DNA of 6,506 bases from Alphaproteobacteria bacterium (GCA_009920595.1 RFZR01000095.1:1-6506); one strand, 5' to 3'. Positions 1 through 5,694 are shown, numbered from the stretch's first letter. The notes: generated by a model from the sequence alone, not told the origin. Made by a program: numbers and translations.

Positions 1-666
1 GTCACGCTTGAGAATGGGGAGAAGCGTGGCGTTGATACACAAGTTTACACAACACATGAGATCGAGCGCATTGGTCGCGTGGCGTTTGAAATGGCCCGCA
101 AGCGCAAGAACAAAGTGACATCATCCGAAAAGCGCAATGTGATGCGTTCGGGCGTGTTGTGGCATGAAGTGATGTCGGCGCTTCATAAACGCGAATATCC
201 GGATGTGATGCTGGAGCACCAACTTGCCGATGCGCTCGGCATGCAGCTCGTGCGGTGGCCGAAGCAGTTTGACGTCATCGTCACCGACAATCTCTTCGGC
301 GATATGCTTTCAGATGTTGCTGCCATGCTCACAGGTTCGCTGGGCATGTTGCCGTCAGCCGCACTTGGCGCGACGAATGAGAAGACCGGCAAACGTAAAG
401 CGATGTATGAACCCGTGCATGGTTCCGCACCGGATATTGCTGGCAAAGGCATGGCCAACCCGATTGCGATGTTTGGCTCTTTTGCCATGACATTGCGTTA
501 CTCTTTCGGCATGACAGAGGCAGCCGACAAGTTAGAGAAGGCGATTTCTGATGTGCTCGATCAAGGCTTGCGCACGAAGGATATCGCTGCTGCAGGTCAA
601 AACGCTGTGGGTACATCCGAGATGGGTGATGCCGTATTGAAGCAACTTCAAAAATTAGCGGGCTAA
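1..666 (+). CDS. leuB: 3-isopropylmalate dehydrogenase, C-terminal part (5' end outside window)
   Basis: The reading frame is open from base 1 and ends at TAA 664-666, giving 221 residues. The family is about 350-370 residues long, so roughly the last 60% is present and the true start lies upstream; the GTG at 79 is an internal codon. LeuB oxidises and decarboxylates (2R,3S)-3-isopropylmalate to 2-oxoisocaproate with NAD+ in the cytoplasm, the third step of leucine synthesis. Counting from the window edge, I see the catalytic Tyr16 (DTQVYT), catalytic Lys44 (SSEKRNV) and the metal-binding aspartates Asp77 (ADALGM), Asp101 and Asp105 (LFGDMLSD). The substrate and cofactor region TGSLGMLPSA and the NAD-loop block EPVHGSAPDIAGKG are also present. 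All expected active-site residues are there, so the gene appears functional. LeuB is preferred over isocitrate or tartrate dehydrogenase because the TDNLFGDMLSD and TGSLGMLPSA blocks are LeuB-typical. The dehydratase gene follows 9 bases downstream, suggesting co-transcription. Confidence 0.96.
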   Translation, partial: VTLENGEKRGVDTQVYTTHEIERIGRVAFEMARKRKNKVTSSEKRNVMRSGVLWHEVMSALHKREYPDVMLEHQLADALGMQLVRWPKQFDVIVTDNLFGDMLSDVAAMLTGSLGMLPSAALGATNEKTGKRKAMYEPVHGSAPDIAGKGMANPIAMFGSFAMTLRYSFGMTEAADKLEKAISDVLDQGLRTKDIAAAGQNAVGTSEMGDAVLKQLQKLAG

Positions 667-675
667 GAGAAGAGC

Positions 676-1614
676 ATGGCGCTCCCTGTATCACGCGACG
701 CCATCATCGAGGCGCATCAACGTATCGCGCCCTATATCCGGCGCACACCGCTCATGAAATTGAACGATCGTGCCTTTGGTCTCGAATGTGCGGTGACGTT
801 CAAACTTGAATATCTGCAACATGCCGGCAGTTTCAAATCGCGCGGTGCGTTTAATACATTGATCAAGAAGGCAACGCCCCAAACAGCGGTTACCGCTGCA
901 TCAGGTGGTAATCATGGTGCGGCTGTCGCTTTTGCTGCGCGGGCTCTTGGATTGCCTGCTAAAATTTTTGTGCCGGAAATTTCGGCGCCGATTAAAGTGG
1001 CGACCATTCGTAATTTTGGTGCTGAAGCCATTGTCGGCGGCGCGATCTTTGACGACGCTTATGCGGCATGTCTCGATTATCAAAAACAATCTGATGCGCT
1101 TCTCGTCCACCCTTTCGACGCGATTGAAACGCTTGAAGGGCAGGGCACGATTGGGAAGGAATGGGAGGAGGATGGTTCACTCCCCGATACGGTTTTGATT
1201 GCGTGCGGTGGTGGCGGTTTGGTTGGCGGTATTGCTTCATGGTGGCATGGACGCGTCAAAATTGTCGGTGTTGAGCCCGAAGGGTCGCGTTGTCTTCATG
1301 CAGCGCTTGAAGCGGGCGCGCCCATTCCCGTAGATATAAAATCTGTTGCAGCCGATTCCTTAGGTGCACGCACCGTTGGTCGTTACGCCTTTGAAATTGC
1401 CAAACACGCAGTTGATCATGTCGCGCTTGTTGATGATGCCGCCATTCGCAGCGCCCAACAAATTTTGTGGCGTGACTTCCGCATCATGAGTGAGCCGGGA
1501 GGCGCCGCTGCTTTGGCCGCTTTGTTGTCGGGTGTTTATAAACCTAAACAGGGTGAACGTGTCGGCGTGTTGCTCTGCGGTGCCAATGTTGATCCGGCCA
1601 CGGTGGTTTCATGA
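676..1614 (+). CDS. PLP-dependent threonine/serine dehydratase (fold type II, no ACT domain)
   Basis: This 312-residue cytoplasmic enzyme belongs to the tryptophan-synthase-beta (fold type II) PLP family. Lys54 in GSFKSRGA is the expected Schiff-base lysine. SGGNHG (76-81) is the asparagine loop beside the cofactor, GGGGL (178-182) binds the PLP phosphate, and HPFD (145-148) with GQGT (155-158) are typical of threonine/serine ammonia-lyases. SEPGGAAAL near residue 272 and the C-terminal LLCGANVDP also fit. The likely reaction is deamination of L-threonine to 2-oxobutanoate or L-serine to pyruvate. It ends where the catalytic domain ends, so the ACT-like regulatory domain of long biosynthetic IlvA is absent and isoleucine feedback is not expected. 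Position after leuB suggests a part in branched-chain amino acid supply (inference). A serine racemase or another beta-eliminating dehydratase cannot be excluded. ATG 676 follows the leuB stop by 9 bases, with purine-rich AAGAGAAGAG just before it. The stop is embedded in the start of the next gene (ATGA). Confidence 0.9.
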   Translation: MALPVSRDAIIEAHQRIAPYIRRTPLMKLNDRAFGLECAVTFKLEYLQHAGSFKSRGAFNTLIKKATPQTAVTAASGGNHGAAVAFAARALGLPAKIFVPEISAPIKVATIRNFGAEAIVGGAIFDDAYAACLDYQKQSDALLVHPFDAIETLEGQGTIGKEWEEDGSLPDTVLIACGGGGLVGGIASWWHGRVKIVGVEPEGSRCLHAALEAGAPIPVDIKSVAADSLGARTVGRYAFEIAKHAVDHVALVDDAAIRSAQQILWRDFRIMSEPGGAAALAALLSGVYKPKQGERVGVLLCGANVDPATVVS

Positions 1615-2297
1615 CCCATAATTTTCCGCAACGTTTGCAGGACGGCTATCGCGCCTTTGTTGAAGGACGTTTGCCACGCGAGCGCGAGCGTTTTGAAGAT
1701 CTCGCAGCGACAGGCCAAAAACCTGAAATCATGGTGATTGGATGTTGCGATAGCCGCGTGTCACCAGAAGTAATCTTTGATGCTCGCCCGGGTGAGCTTT
1801 TTGTCGTCCGCAATGTTGCCAATCTTGTACCGCCATTTGAAACAGGCGGACAATTTCATGGCACATCTGCGGCGCTTGAATTTGCGGTACAAGCGCTCCG
1901 TGTGAAACATATTGTTGTGTTGGGTCACGGACGATGTGGCGGCATCCGCGCTTATGCCGATGAGCAATCGCAACCACTTTCGCCTGGCGATTTTATCGGA
2001 AAATGGATCAGCCTGATTGATCCGGTGGCAGCAAAACTTGGTGCACGCACAACAGATTCGTTTGATGATTATGTTGAGAAACTCGCTCAAGCGTCCATTG
2101 AGAATACGCTCAATAATCTAATGACATTTCCCTGCGTGAATATTCTTGCCGGCAGAGGCAAGATTCGCTTGCATGGCGCCTATTTCGATGTGTTCTCTGG
2201 TGCGCTGAGAATTCGCAATCCGGAGACAGGCATTTTCCACGCGGCCATCGACGAAGTGCCCGGCCGCGTGTCGCTCTTTCATGCGGCAGGTGCTTAA
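1611..2297 (+). CDS. beta-class carbonic anhydrase
   Basis: This 228-residue zinc enzyme interconverts CO2 and bicarbonate in the cytoplasm. The zinc ligands are visible as Cys45 in GCCDSRVSP and His106 plus Cys109 in GHGRCGG. The Asp47-Arg49 dyad of the CxDSR motif is intact, and RNVANLVPP (67-75) and the following GTSAALEFAV block are family-typical. Length matches beta-carbonic anhydrases (about 200-230), so it looks complete and active. Its ATG at 1611 overlaps the dehydratase TGA as ATGA, and I see no strong Shine-Dalgarno directly upstream (only GGTGG), so translation is probably coupled to the gene before it. It may supply bicarbonate for carboxylases of central and amino acid metabolism (inference). 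Its TAA (2295-2297) lies inside the TTAA that also provides the stop of the convergent asd gene. A CynT-like role in cyanate metabolism is possible, but no cynS is in view. Confidence 0.95.
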   Translation: MTHNFPQRLQDGYRAFVEGRLPRERERFEDLAATGQKPEIMVIGCCDSRVSPEVIFDARPGELFVVRNVANLVPPFETGGQFHGTSAALEFAVQALRVKHIVVLGHGRCGGIRAYADEQSQPLSPGDFIGKWISLIDPVAAKLGARTTDSFDDYVEKLAQASIENTLNNLMTFPCVNILAGRGKIRLHGAYFDVFSGALRIRNPETGIFHAAIDEVPGRVSLFHAAGA

Positions 2298-3331
2298 GCT
2301 TTTGCTTTCAACAATTTGCGATTGTTAAGCGCTTCAGCGATTTGAATGGCGTTCAACGCCGCGCCTTTGCGCAGATTGTCGGAGACGCACCAGAAGGCAA
2401 GACCGTTTTCAACGGTCGAATCTTCGCGGATGCGCGAGATGTAAGTCGCATCTTCACCCGCCGCTTCATGCGGCGTGATGTATCCCCCCGGTTCACGCTT
2501 GTCGATGACAAGGCAACCTGGCGCCGAGCGTAGAATGGTGCGTGCTTCATCTGCAGAAAGCGGCTTTTCCAATTCGATATTCACCGCTTCCGAATGCGAG
2601 ATAAACACCGGCACGCGCACGCATGTCGCGGTCAGTTTGATTTTTGGATCGAGAATCTTTTTTGTCTCGACCGTCATCTTCCATTCTTCTTTGGTGAACC
2701 CGTCTTCCATAAACACATCGATTTGCGGAATGAGATTGAAGGCGATGCGCTTCGGGAATTTCTCGAGCTTCACTTCGCTGGCTGAAAAAATCGCACGCGA
2801 CTGGTTGAAAAGCTCATCCATCGCGTCCTTGCCGGCGCCCGATACGGATTGATAGGTTGAGACCACAACGCGCTTAATGGTGGCGCGGTCATGAAGCGGC
2901 TTTAAGGCCACGACAAGTTGAGCTGTCGAGCAATTGGGGTTGGCAATGATGTTGAGCCGCTTTTCGTCCTTCATAAAAGACTCAAGCACATGCGCATTCA
3001 CTTCCGGCACAACAAGCGGCACGCGCTCGTCATAACGCCAGCAGGATGAGTTATCGATCACAAGGCAGCCCATCGCACCGATTTTCGGCGACCAGTCTTT
3101 CGACACACTCGAGCCCGCCGACATCAAGCAGATATCGGTTTTCGAAAAATCATGATGTTCAAGATTCTGCACTTTCAGAATTTTGTCGCCATAGGACACT
3201 TCCGTGCCGAGGCTGCGTGCGGAGGCCAGCGCGATAACTTCATCGGCAGGAAAAGCGCGCTCGGCCAGAATGGAGAGCATTTCACGACCCACATTCCCCG
3301 TGGCGCCGACAACTGCGACCTTGAAACCCAT
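2294..3331 (-). CDS. asd: aspartate-semialdehyde dehydrogenase
   Basis: This 345-residue cytoplasmic enzyme makes L-aspartate-4-semialdehyde from aspartyl phosphate using NADPH. The product is the branch-point precursor of lysine/diaminopimelate, threonine, isoleucine and methionine. The N-terminal Rossmann motif VVGATGNVG (7-15) binds NADP. NPNCST contains the nucleophile Cys134, QSVSGAG (161-167) holds the conserved Gln161, and RVPVFISHSEAV (239-250) supplies Arg239 and the acid-base His246. The C-terminal ENGLAFWCVSDNLRKGAALNAIQIAE block is typical of the family. Length and motifs match the usual Gram-negative/alphaproteobacterial type, so it should be functional. The ATG at 3331 has an AAGGA Shine-Dalgarno 8 bases upstream (plus strand 3340-3344), which fixes the start. 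It is transcribed toward the carbonic anhydrase gene, and the two stops share TTAA. The upstream region contains the folded element at 3365-3436, which a leader transcript could carry. Confidence 0.97.
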   Translation of the reverse strand: MGFKVAVVGATGNVGREMLSILAERAFPADEVIALASARSLGTEVSYGDKILKVQNLEHHDFSKTDICLMSAGSSVSKDWSPKIGAMGCLVIDNSSCWRYDERVPLVVPEVNAHVLESFMKDEKRLNIIANPNCSTAQLVVALKPLHDRATIKRVVVSTYQSVSGAGKDAMDELFNQSRAIFSASEVKLEKFPKRIAFNLIPQIDVFMEDGFTKEEWKMTVETKKILDPKIKLTATCVRVPVFISHSEAVNIELEKPLSADEARTILRSAPGCLVIDKREPGGYITPHEAAGEDATYISRIREDSTVENGLAFWCVSDNLRKGAALNAIQIAEALNNRKLLKAKA

Positions 3332-3339
3332 TTTTGAAA

Positions 3340-3344
3340 TCCTT
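3340..3344 (-). promoter_or_regulatory. Shine-Dalgarno of asd
   Basis: On the minus strand the sequence reads AAGGA, then 8 bases (TTTCAAAA), then the ATG at 3331. The good match and spacing support this start. Confidence 0.8.
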
Positions 3345-3364
3345 GCTGCTTGAACTCTTGATCC

Positions 3365-3436
3365 GCTCCCCTGATGACACCCGGCGGGTGGTTTGGCCTC
3401 ATCCCCTTACCGGGGGGAGAGACCGGAGCAGGGAGC
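3365..3436 (-). other. three-stem folded element upstream of asd (leader RNA or REP-like palindrome)
   Basis: Three nested or adjacent inverted repeats form a cloverleaf. Stem 1 is GCTCCCCTG (3365-3373) with CAGGGAGC (3429-3436), 8 pairs with one bulged C. Stem 2 is GGCCTC plus TCCCC (3395-3400, 3402-3406) with GGGGA plus GAGACC (3414-3424), 11 positions with one bulged base at 3401 and a 7-base loop. Stem 3 is CACCC-GGC-GGGTG (3378-3390), 5 perfect pairs with a 3-base loop. In stem 2 one position is a C/A mismatch in plus-strand RNA but a G-U wobble in minus-strand RNA, so the fold is slightly better in the asd-sense transcript. The element ends 33 bases before the asd ATG and 20 bases before its Shine-Dalgarno. 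It could be a cis-acting leader structure or a dispersed repetitive extragenic palindrome; GC-rich palindromes with a 'CTCATCCCC...GGGGAGAG' flavour occur as repeats in proteobacteria. I do not recognise a known riboswitch class. Confidence 0.45.
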
Positions 3437-3438
3437 CG

Positions 3439-3573
3439 TTATGCGCGCGTTTTCACGCCGCCGGTTTTGGCGGTTTTCGATGTTTTGAGCGAAAGGGTCT
3501 GCGCGAACAAATTCATAAGGCCCGTCACAAATAAAAAGATGACGCCGCCAGAAATACTGATCTCGTCGCCTTG
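3439..3573 (-). other. short hydrophobic open frame, possible gene remnant or small membrane protein
   Basis: On the minus strand 44 sense codons run between an in-frame TGA (3574-3576) and TAA (3439-3441). The translation has an acidic start (QGDEIS), a strongly hydrophobic run of about 20 residues (SGGVIFLFVTGLMNLFAQ) and a Lys/Thr-rich tail (LKTSKTAKTGGVKTRA). This is the pattern of one membrane helix followed by a positive cytoplasmic tail. No ATG precedes the hydrophobic run: the only in-frame ATG is at 3514-3516 near its end, and a GTG lies at 3526-3528, so no normal start gives the whole helix. It may be the degraded 3' end of a lost gene, a frame needing a rare start codon, or chance. 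No family is recognised. Confidence 0.2.
3458..3477 (+). terminator. weak hairpin with T tract (plus strand)
   Basis: CCGCC (3458-3462), loop GGTTTT, GGCGG (3469-3473), then TTTT (3474-3477). The shape is that of a weak intrinsic terminator on the plus strand. No plus-strand gene ends upstream of it, so if real it would block antisense transcription or protect the permease promoter region. The short stem and four T residues make chance quite possible. Confidence 0.2.
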
Positions 3574-3577
3574 TCAA
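3551..3577 (-). promoter_or_regulatory. candidate minus-strand promoter for asd
   Basis: The minus strand has a perfect TTGACA -35 hexamer (plus-strand TGTCAA, 3572-3577), followed after only 15 bases by TATTTC (3551-3556). The spacer is shorter than the usual 16-18 and the -10 match is partial. If used, it would give asd a leader of about 200 bases containing the short hydrophobic frame and the three-stem element. This is a suggestion only. Confidence 0.2.
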
Positions 3578-3658
3578 TCGCTGCTTCTGGCAGGGCGCGT
3601 TGCATCGGAGGCACTCGACCCTGCAAGAGCGATCCGTTATCACCCCTAGACATTTTTA

Positions 3659-3675
3659 TAAGGTCCTTGCTTTTG
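3659..3675 (+). promoter_or_regulatory. Shine-Dalgarno and TTG start of the EamA permease
   Basis: AAGG at 3660-3663 lies 9 bases before TTG 3673-3675. There is no in-frame ATG in the N-terminal region, and translation from this TTG gives the usual short polar head (MSSPASSS) before the first membrane helix. TTG 3667 is only 3 bases from the AAGG and TTG 3571 has no ribosome-binding site and adds 34 unusual residues, so 3673 is preferred. Confidence 0.55.
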
Positions 3676-4563
3676 TCTTCGCCCGCTTCCTCCAGTCTCC
3701 TCTTGCGCGCTGCGCCCATCATTTTCGTTGCCATTTGGTCAACAGGTTGGGTCTCGGCACGTTATGGCGCCGATTATGCTGACCCCCTGACTTTTTTATC
3801 CTTGCGCTTCGCTTTGGCTTTTTTGGCCATGGCCGCAATTGCTTTTTTCAGTCAGGCGCAATGGCCCAAGGGACGTGCCGCACTTCATGTGATGGTGTCG
3901 GGCGTATTGCTTCATGCGCTCTATCTTGGCGGCGTATGGTATGCGATCGCGCATGGCGTGCCTTCAGGCATTTCAGGATTAATCGCCGCGATTCAACCGA
4001 TCCTGACCGCCGCGCTTGCGCCGCTTTTGCTGCGGGAGCGCATTGGTATTTTGCAATGGCTCGGCATTGCCGCGGGATTTGTCGGCATCGCTTTGGTGCT
4101 CGAACCGAAAATCATAAATGTCGATCTCGATCATCTAAACAGTGTGGTTGTTCCCCTGGCGATCAATGCTTTCGCGATGGTCTCTGTGACGGCGGGAACA
4201 TTTTATCAAAAACGCTTTATCCCGCAGGGCGATTTGAGAAGCATCACGGCGGTTCAATATATCGGTGCGTTTTTGGTCGTTACACCCATCGCATTAATGA
4301 CCGAACCTTTGCATGTGAGCTTTACGCTCGGCTTTTGGCTTGTCATGGCCTGGTCAGTCTTTGCTTTATCGCTTGGTGCGATTGGGCTGCTCCTATTGTT
4401 GATCCGCCGCGGTGCCGTATCGCGCGCGGCCGCATTGATTTATCTTGTGCCGCCAAGCGTTGCGATTGAAGCCTATTTCGCTTTTGGCGAAACGATGATC
4501 CTCACGCAAATGTTGGGAATGGGCTTGACCGTTGTTGGCGTGGCGTTGGCAACAAGACGTTGA
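3673..4563 (+). CDS. DMT-superfamily permease with two EamA domains
   Basis: This is a 296-residue inner-membrane transporter of the drug/metabolite transporter superfamily. It opens with the family-typical first helix (LLRAAPIIFVAIWSTGWVSARYG), followed by the short loop and second helix 'DPLTFLSLRFALAFLAM'. About ten hydrophobic segments follow, in two EamA repeats: the first ends near the GIAAGFVGIALVL block, the second near the C-terminal LGMGLTVVGVALATRR. The conserved GLIAAIQPILTAALAPLLLRER stretch marks the end of the first repeat. Substrates in this family range from amino acids to other metabolites, and the sequence does not reveal which one; export of an amino acid or derivative is a common role. 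The chosen start is TTG at 3673 (see the separate entry); the open frame extends to 3571, but the added residues do not look like this family. It is divergent from asd and followed by a 130-base gap, so it is probably monocistronic. Confidence 0.88.
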   Translation: MSSPASSSLLLRAAPIIFVAIWSTGWVSARYGADYADPLTFLSLRFALAFLAMAAIAFFSQAQWPKGRAALHVMVSGVLLHALYLGGVWYAIAHGVPSGISGLIAAIQPILTAALAPLLLRERIGILQWLGIAAGFVGIALVLEPKIINVDLDHLNSVVVPLAINAFAMVSVTAGTFYQKRFIPQGDLRSITAVQYIGAFLVVTPIALMTEPLHVSFTLGFWLVMAWSVFALSLGAIGLLLLLIRRGAVSRAAALIYLVPPSVAIEAYFAFGETMILTQMLGMGLTVVGVALATRR

Positions 4564-4565
4564 CC

Positions 4566-4584
4566 CGTTTCGATCTATGAAACG
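4566..4584 (+). terminator. hairpin just after the permease stop
   Basis: CGTTTC (4566-4571) and GAAACG (4579-4584) are perfect inverted repeats with a 7-base loop, beginning 2 bases after the permease TGA. No T run follows, so it may be a Rho-associated or 3'-end stabilising hairpin rather than an intrinsic terminator. Confidence 0.3.
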
Positions 4585-4621
4585 AGTTCCGTAAATTTCC
4601 TGATGGTCGGAACGATGACCC

Positions 4622-4643
4622 CTGAGAGATGATTATCTCTTAG
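4622..4643 (+). other. 9-bp hairpin in the leader of the host-attachment gene
   Basis: CTGAGAGAT (4622-4630) pairs with ATCTCTTAG (4635-4643) across a GATT tetraloop. Nine pairs form, one of them G-U in plus-strand RNA. It lies 50 bases before the ATG at 4694 and has no T tract, so it is not a classical terminator for the permease. It could be a leader stem or an operator for a dimeric regulator. An 8-base palindrome GCAATTGC (4649-4656) follows closely. Confidence 0.4.
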
Positions 4644-4693
4644 CCTGTGCAATTGCGCGCAAGATTCTGTGACTTTTAGGAAAAGAGTTTGTA

Positions 4694-5155
4694 ATGGGGA
4701 TCCCTCTTCTCTCTGCCGGCACCCATGTTCTTATTGGTGACGGTAAAAAAGCTTTTATCCTCTTCAATGAAGGAACGGCCGAGCGACCGAGTCTCACGGT
4801 TGAAACCATTCTCAATCATCCCGATCTTCCCACACGCGATTTGGGTGCAGCACGTCCTGGTCGTGCCTTTGAAAGCGTTGGAGCCCGACGCTCATCAATG
4901 GAAGAGACAGATTGGCATCAAAGAGCAGAAGATCAATTCATACATGATGTGATGGTGCATCTTGTTGATTTGGATAAACGCGAAAAATTGAGAAAGCTCG
5001 TTCTGGTGGCGCCGCCGCGCGCGATGGCCGAGCTCCGCCGCGTGTTGCCATCCTCTTTCGCTTCACGCATTACCGCCGAGATTACAAAAGATCTGACAAA
5101 TCATTCCGTGACCGCGATCACTGAATTATTGCAAGCTGAAGAACCGCTTTTCTAA
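4694..5155 (+). CDS. host attachment family protein (PF10116-type, 'required for attachment to host cells')
   Basis: This 153-residue protein matches the family named after an Agrobacterium protein implicated in attachment to plant cells; the biochemical activity is not established. Family-typical features are the N-terminal THVLIGDGKKAFIL (10-23), the central RDLGAARPGRAFES (48-61) followed by the polar SSMEETDWHQRAEDQF (67-82), the core strand LRKLVLVAPPR (99-109), and the C-terminal RITAEITKDLTNHS (125-138). There is no signal peptide or membrane segment, so it is probably cytoplasmic, which sits oddly with the family name. Length agrees with the usual 140-160 residues. AGGA (4678-4681) and the purine-rich AAAAGAG (4681-4687) lie before ATG 4694. 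It appears to be transcribed alone, and its TAA overlaps the TAG of the convergent SOUL gene in CTAA (5152-5155). A peptide-chain-release-factor-like fold has been suggested for related proteins; I cannot test that here. Confidence 0.85.
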   Translation: MGIPLLSAGTHVLIGDGKKAFILFNEGTAERPSLTVETILNHPDLPTRDLGAARPGRAFESVGARRSSMEETDWHQRAEDQFIHDVMVHLVDLDKREKLRKLVLVAPPRAMAELRRVLPSSFASRITAEITKDLTNHSVTAITELLQAEEPLF

Positions 5156-5694
5156 CGCGATTCAATTTCCTGCATCACTTCGTTTCGACGCCAGAAAAAG
5201 GGCTTCCACGGCGGATCATAAAAGGCATAAGTGGCTTCACCTTTTGGTTTTAAAGATTTCTTTTTGATCATTGCTGCAAGCTCTTCACGACGCGCGTTCA
5301 AATTTCCTTCTGTCCAGAGTCCAGAAAATTTGAGAACCGCTACGCGGCGACTTTTGATTTGTTTGAGCGCAATTCTTTCGTCATCGGGCTTTGGCAATGA
5401 ACTCATAGTGACAGGGGCTGTCATCGCAATTTTTGATTGCGATGTGTTGCCTCCAAAAATATAGCCGGCAAGTATACGAAAACCGGCGCTTACGGCGCTG
5501 TCGCGCTCGCCTTCAGTGATCACTTCAGCCACAATATAGGGGGCATAATCGCGCAGCTCAAAATCACCCTCCTTTGCGATGATTTTATATTGAGGTTCTT
5601 CGATCTGCGCCATAGCGGCTCCTGTAAAGATTACGCTTAGGAGGAGCAACACGCTCCAAAAAATCGAATGTCCGAGAGCGCGCGTTGTGCTCAT
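5152..5694 (-). CDS. SOUL heme-binding family protein with signal peptide, apparently shortened
   Basis: This 180-residue protein starts at ATG 5692-5694; the frame opens 3 bases earlier with TTG, but the ATG is preferred. Residues 1-29 look like a Sec signal peptide: a hydrophobic core FWSVLLLLSVIF and a cleavage site AMA|Q after Ala29, so the protein is probably periplasmic. The mature part carries SOUL/HBP signatures: YKIIAKEGDFELRDYAPYIV (36-55), GFRILAGYIFGGN (71-83), KIAMTAPVT (88-96), LPKPDD (100-105), RRVAVLKFSGLWTE and the C-terminal YDPPWKPFFWRRNEVMQEI. Family members are known to bind tetrapyrroles or be related to heme handling, though the role in bacteria is unclear. In most relatives some 20-30 residues, including a strand with a W..RF.MPS pattern, lie between MTAPVT and LPKP; here only MSS separates them, so an in-frame deletion is suspected. 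The gene follows DUF1993 with 3 bases between TGA and ATG, indicating one operon. Confidence 0.87.
   Translation of the reverse strand: MSTTRALGHSIFWSVLLLLSVIFTGAAMAQIEEPQYKIIAKEGDFELRDYAPYIVAEVITEGERDSAVSAGFRILAGYIFGGNTSQSKIAMTAPVTMSSLPKPDDERIALKQIKSRRVAVLKFSGLWTEGNLNARREELAAMIKKKSLKPKGEATYAFYDPPWKPFFWRRNEVMQEIESR

Larger units (their letters stand above)
3332..3672. other. divergent intergenic region between asd and the EamA permease
   Basis: This 341-base stretch holds no convincing gene. Read from the asd side it contains the asd ribosome-binding site (3340-3344), a compact three-stem element (3365-3436), a hairpin with a short T tract on the plus strand (3458-3477), a 44-codon hydrophobic open frame on the minus strand (3439-3573), a perfect minus-strand TTGACA hexamer (3572-3577), and the AAGG that seems to serve the permease TTG start (3660-3663). 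Open frames of 60-90 codons on both strands here show no recognisable family and are mutually overlapping. The region must carry the promoters of both asd and the permease, but neither is clear enough to place with confidence. Confidence 0.7.

Noticed and set aside
79..81. GTG as the start of leuB
   Set aside because: The frame is open to base 1 and the upstream codons encode conserved LeuB sequence including the catalytic Tyr, so this is an internal valine.
2310..2326. Inverted repeat AACAAT-TTGCG-ATTGTT as a terminator for the carbonic anhydrase operon
   Set aside because: The stem is AT-rich and only 6 bp, no T run follows on either strand, and it lies in asd coding sequence.
3407..3734. 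Minus-strand open frames of 69-78 codons over the asd-permease gap
   Set aside because: They overlap each other, run into the permease start region, are rich in Arg and Cys, and show no family-like pattern.
3861..4469. Long 202-codon plus-strand open frame inside the permease gene
   Set aside because: It lies in another frame of a well-supported EamA gene and its Cys/Arg/His-rich translation resembles no family; it is a shadow frame.
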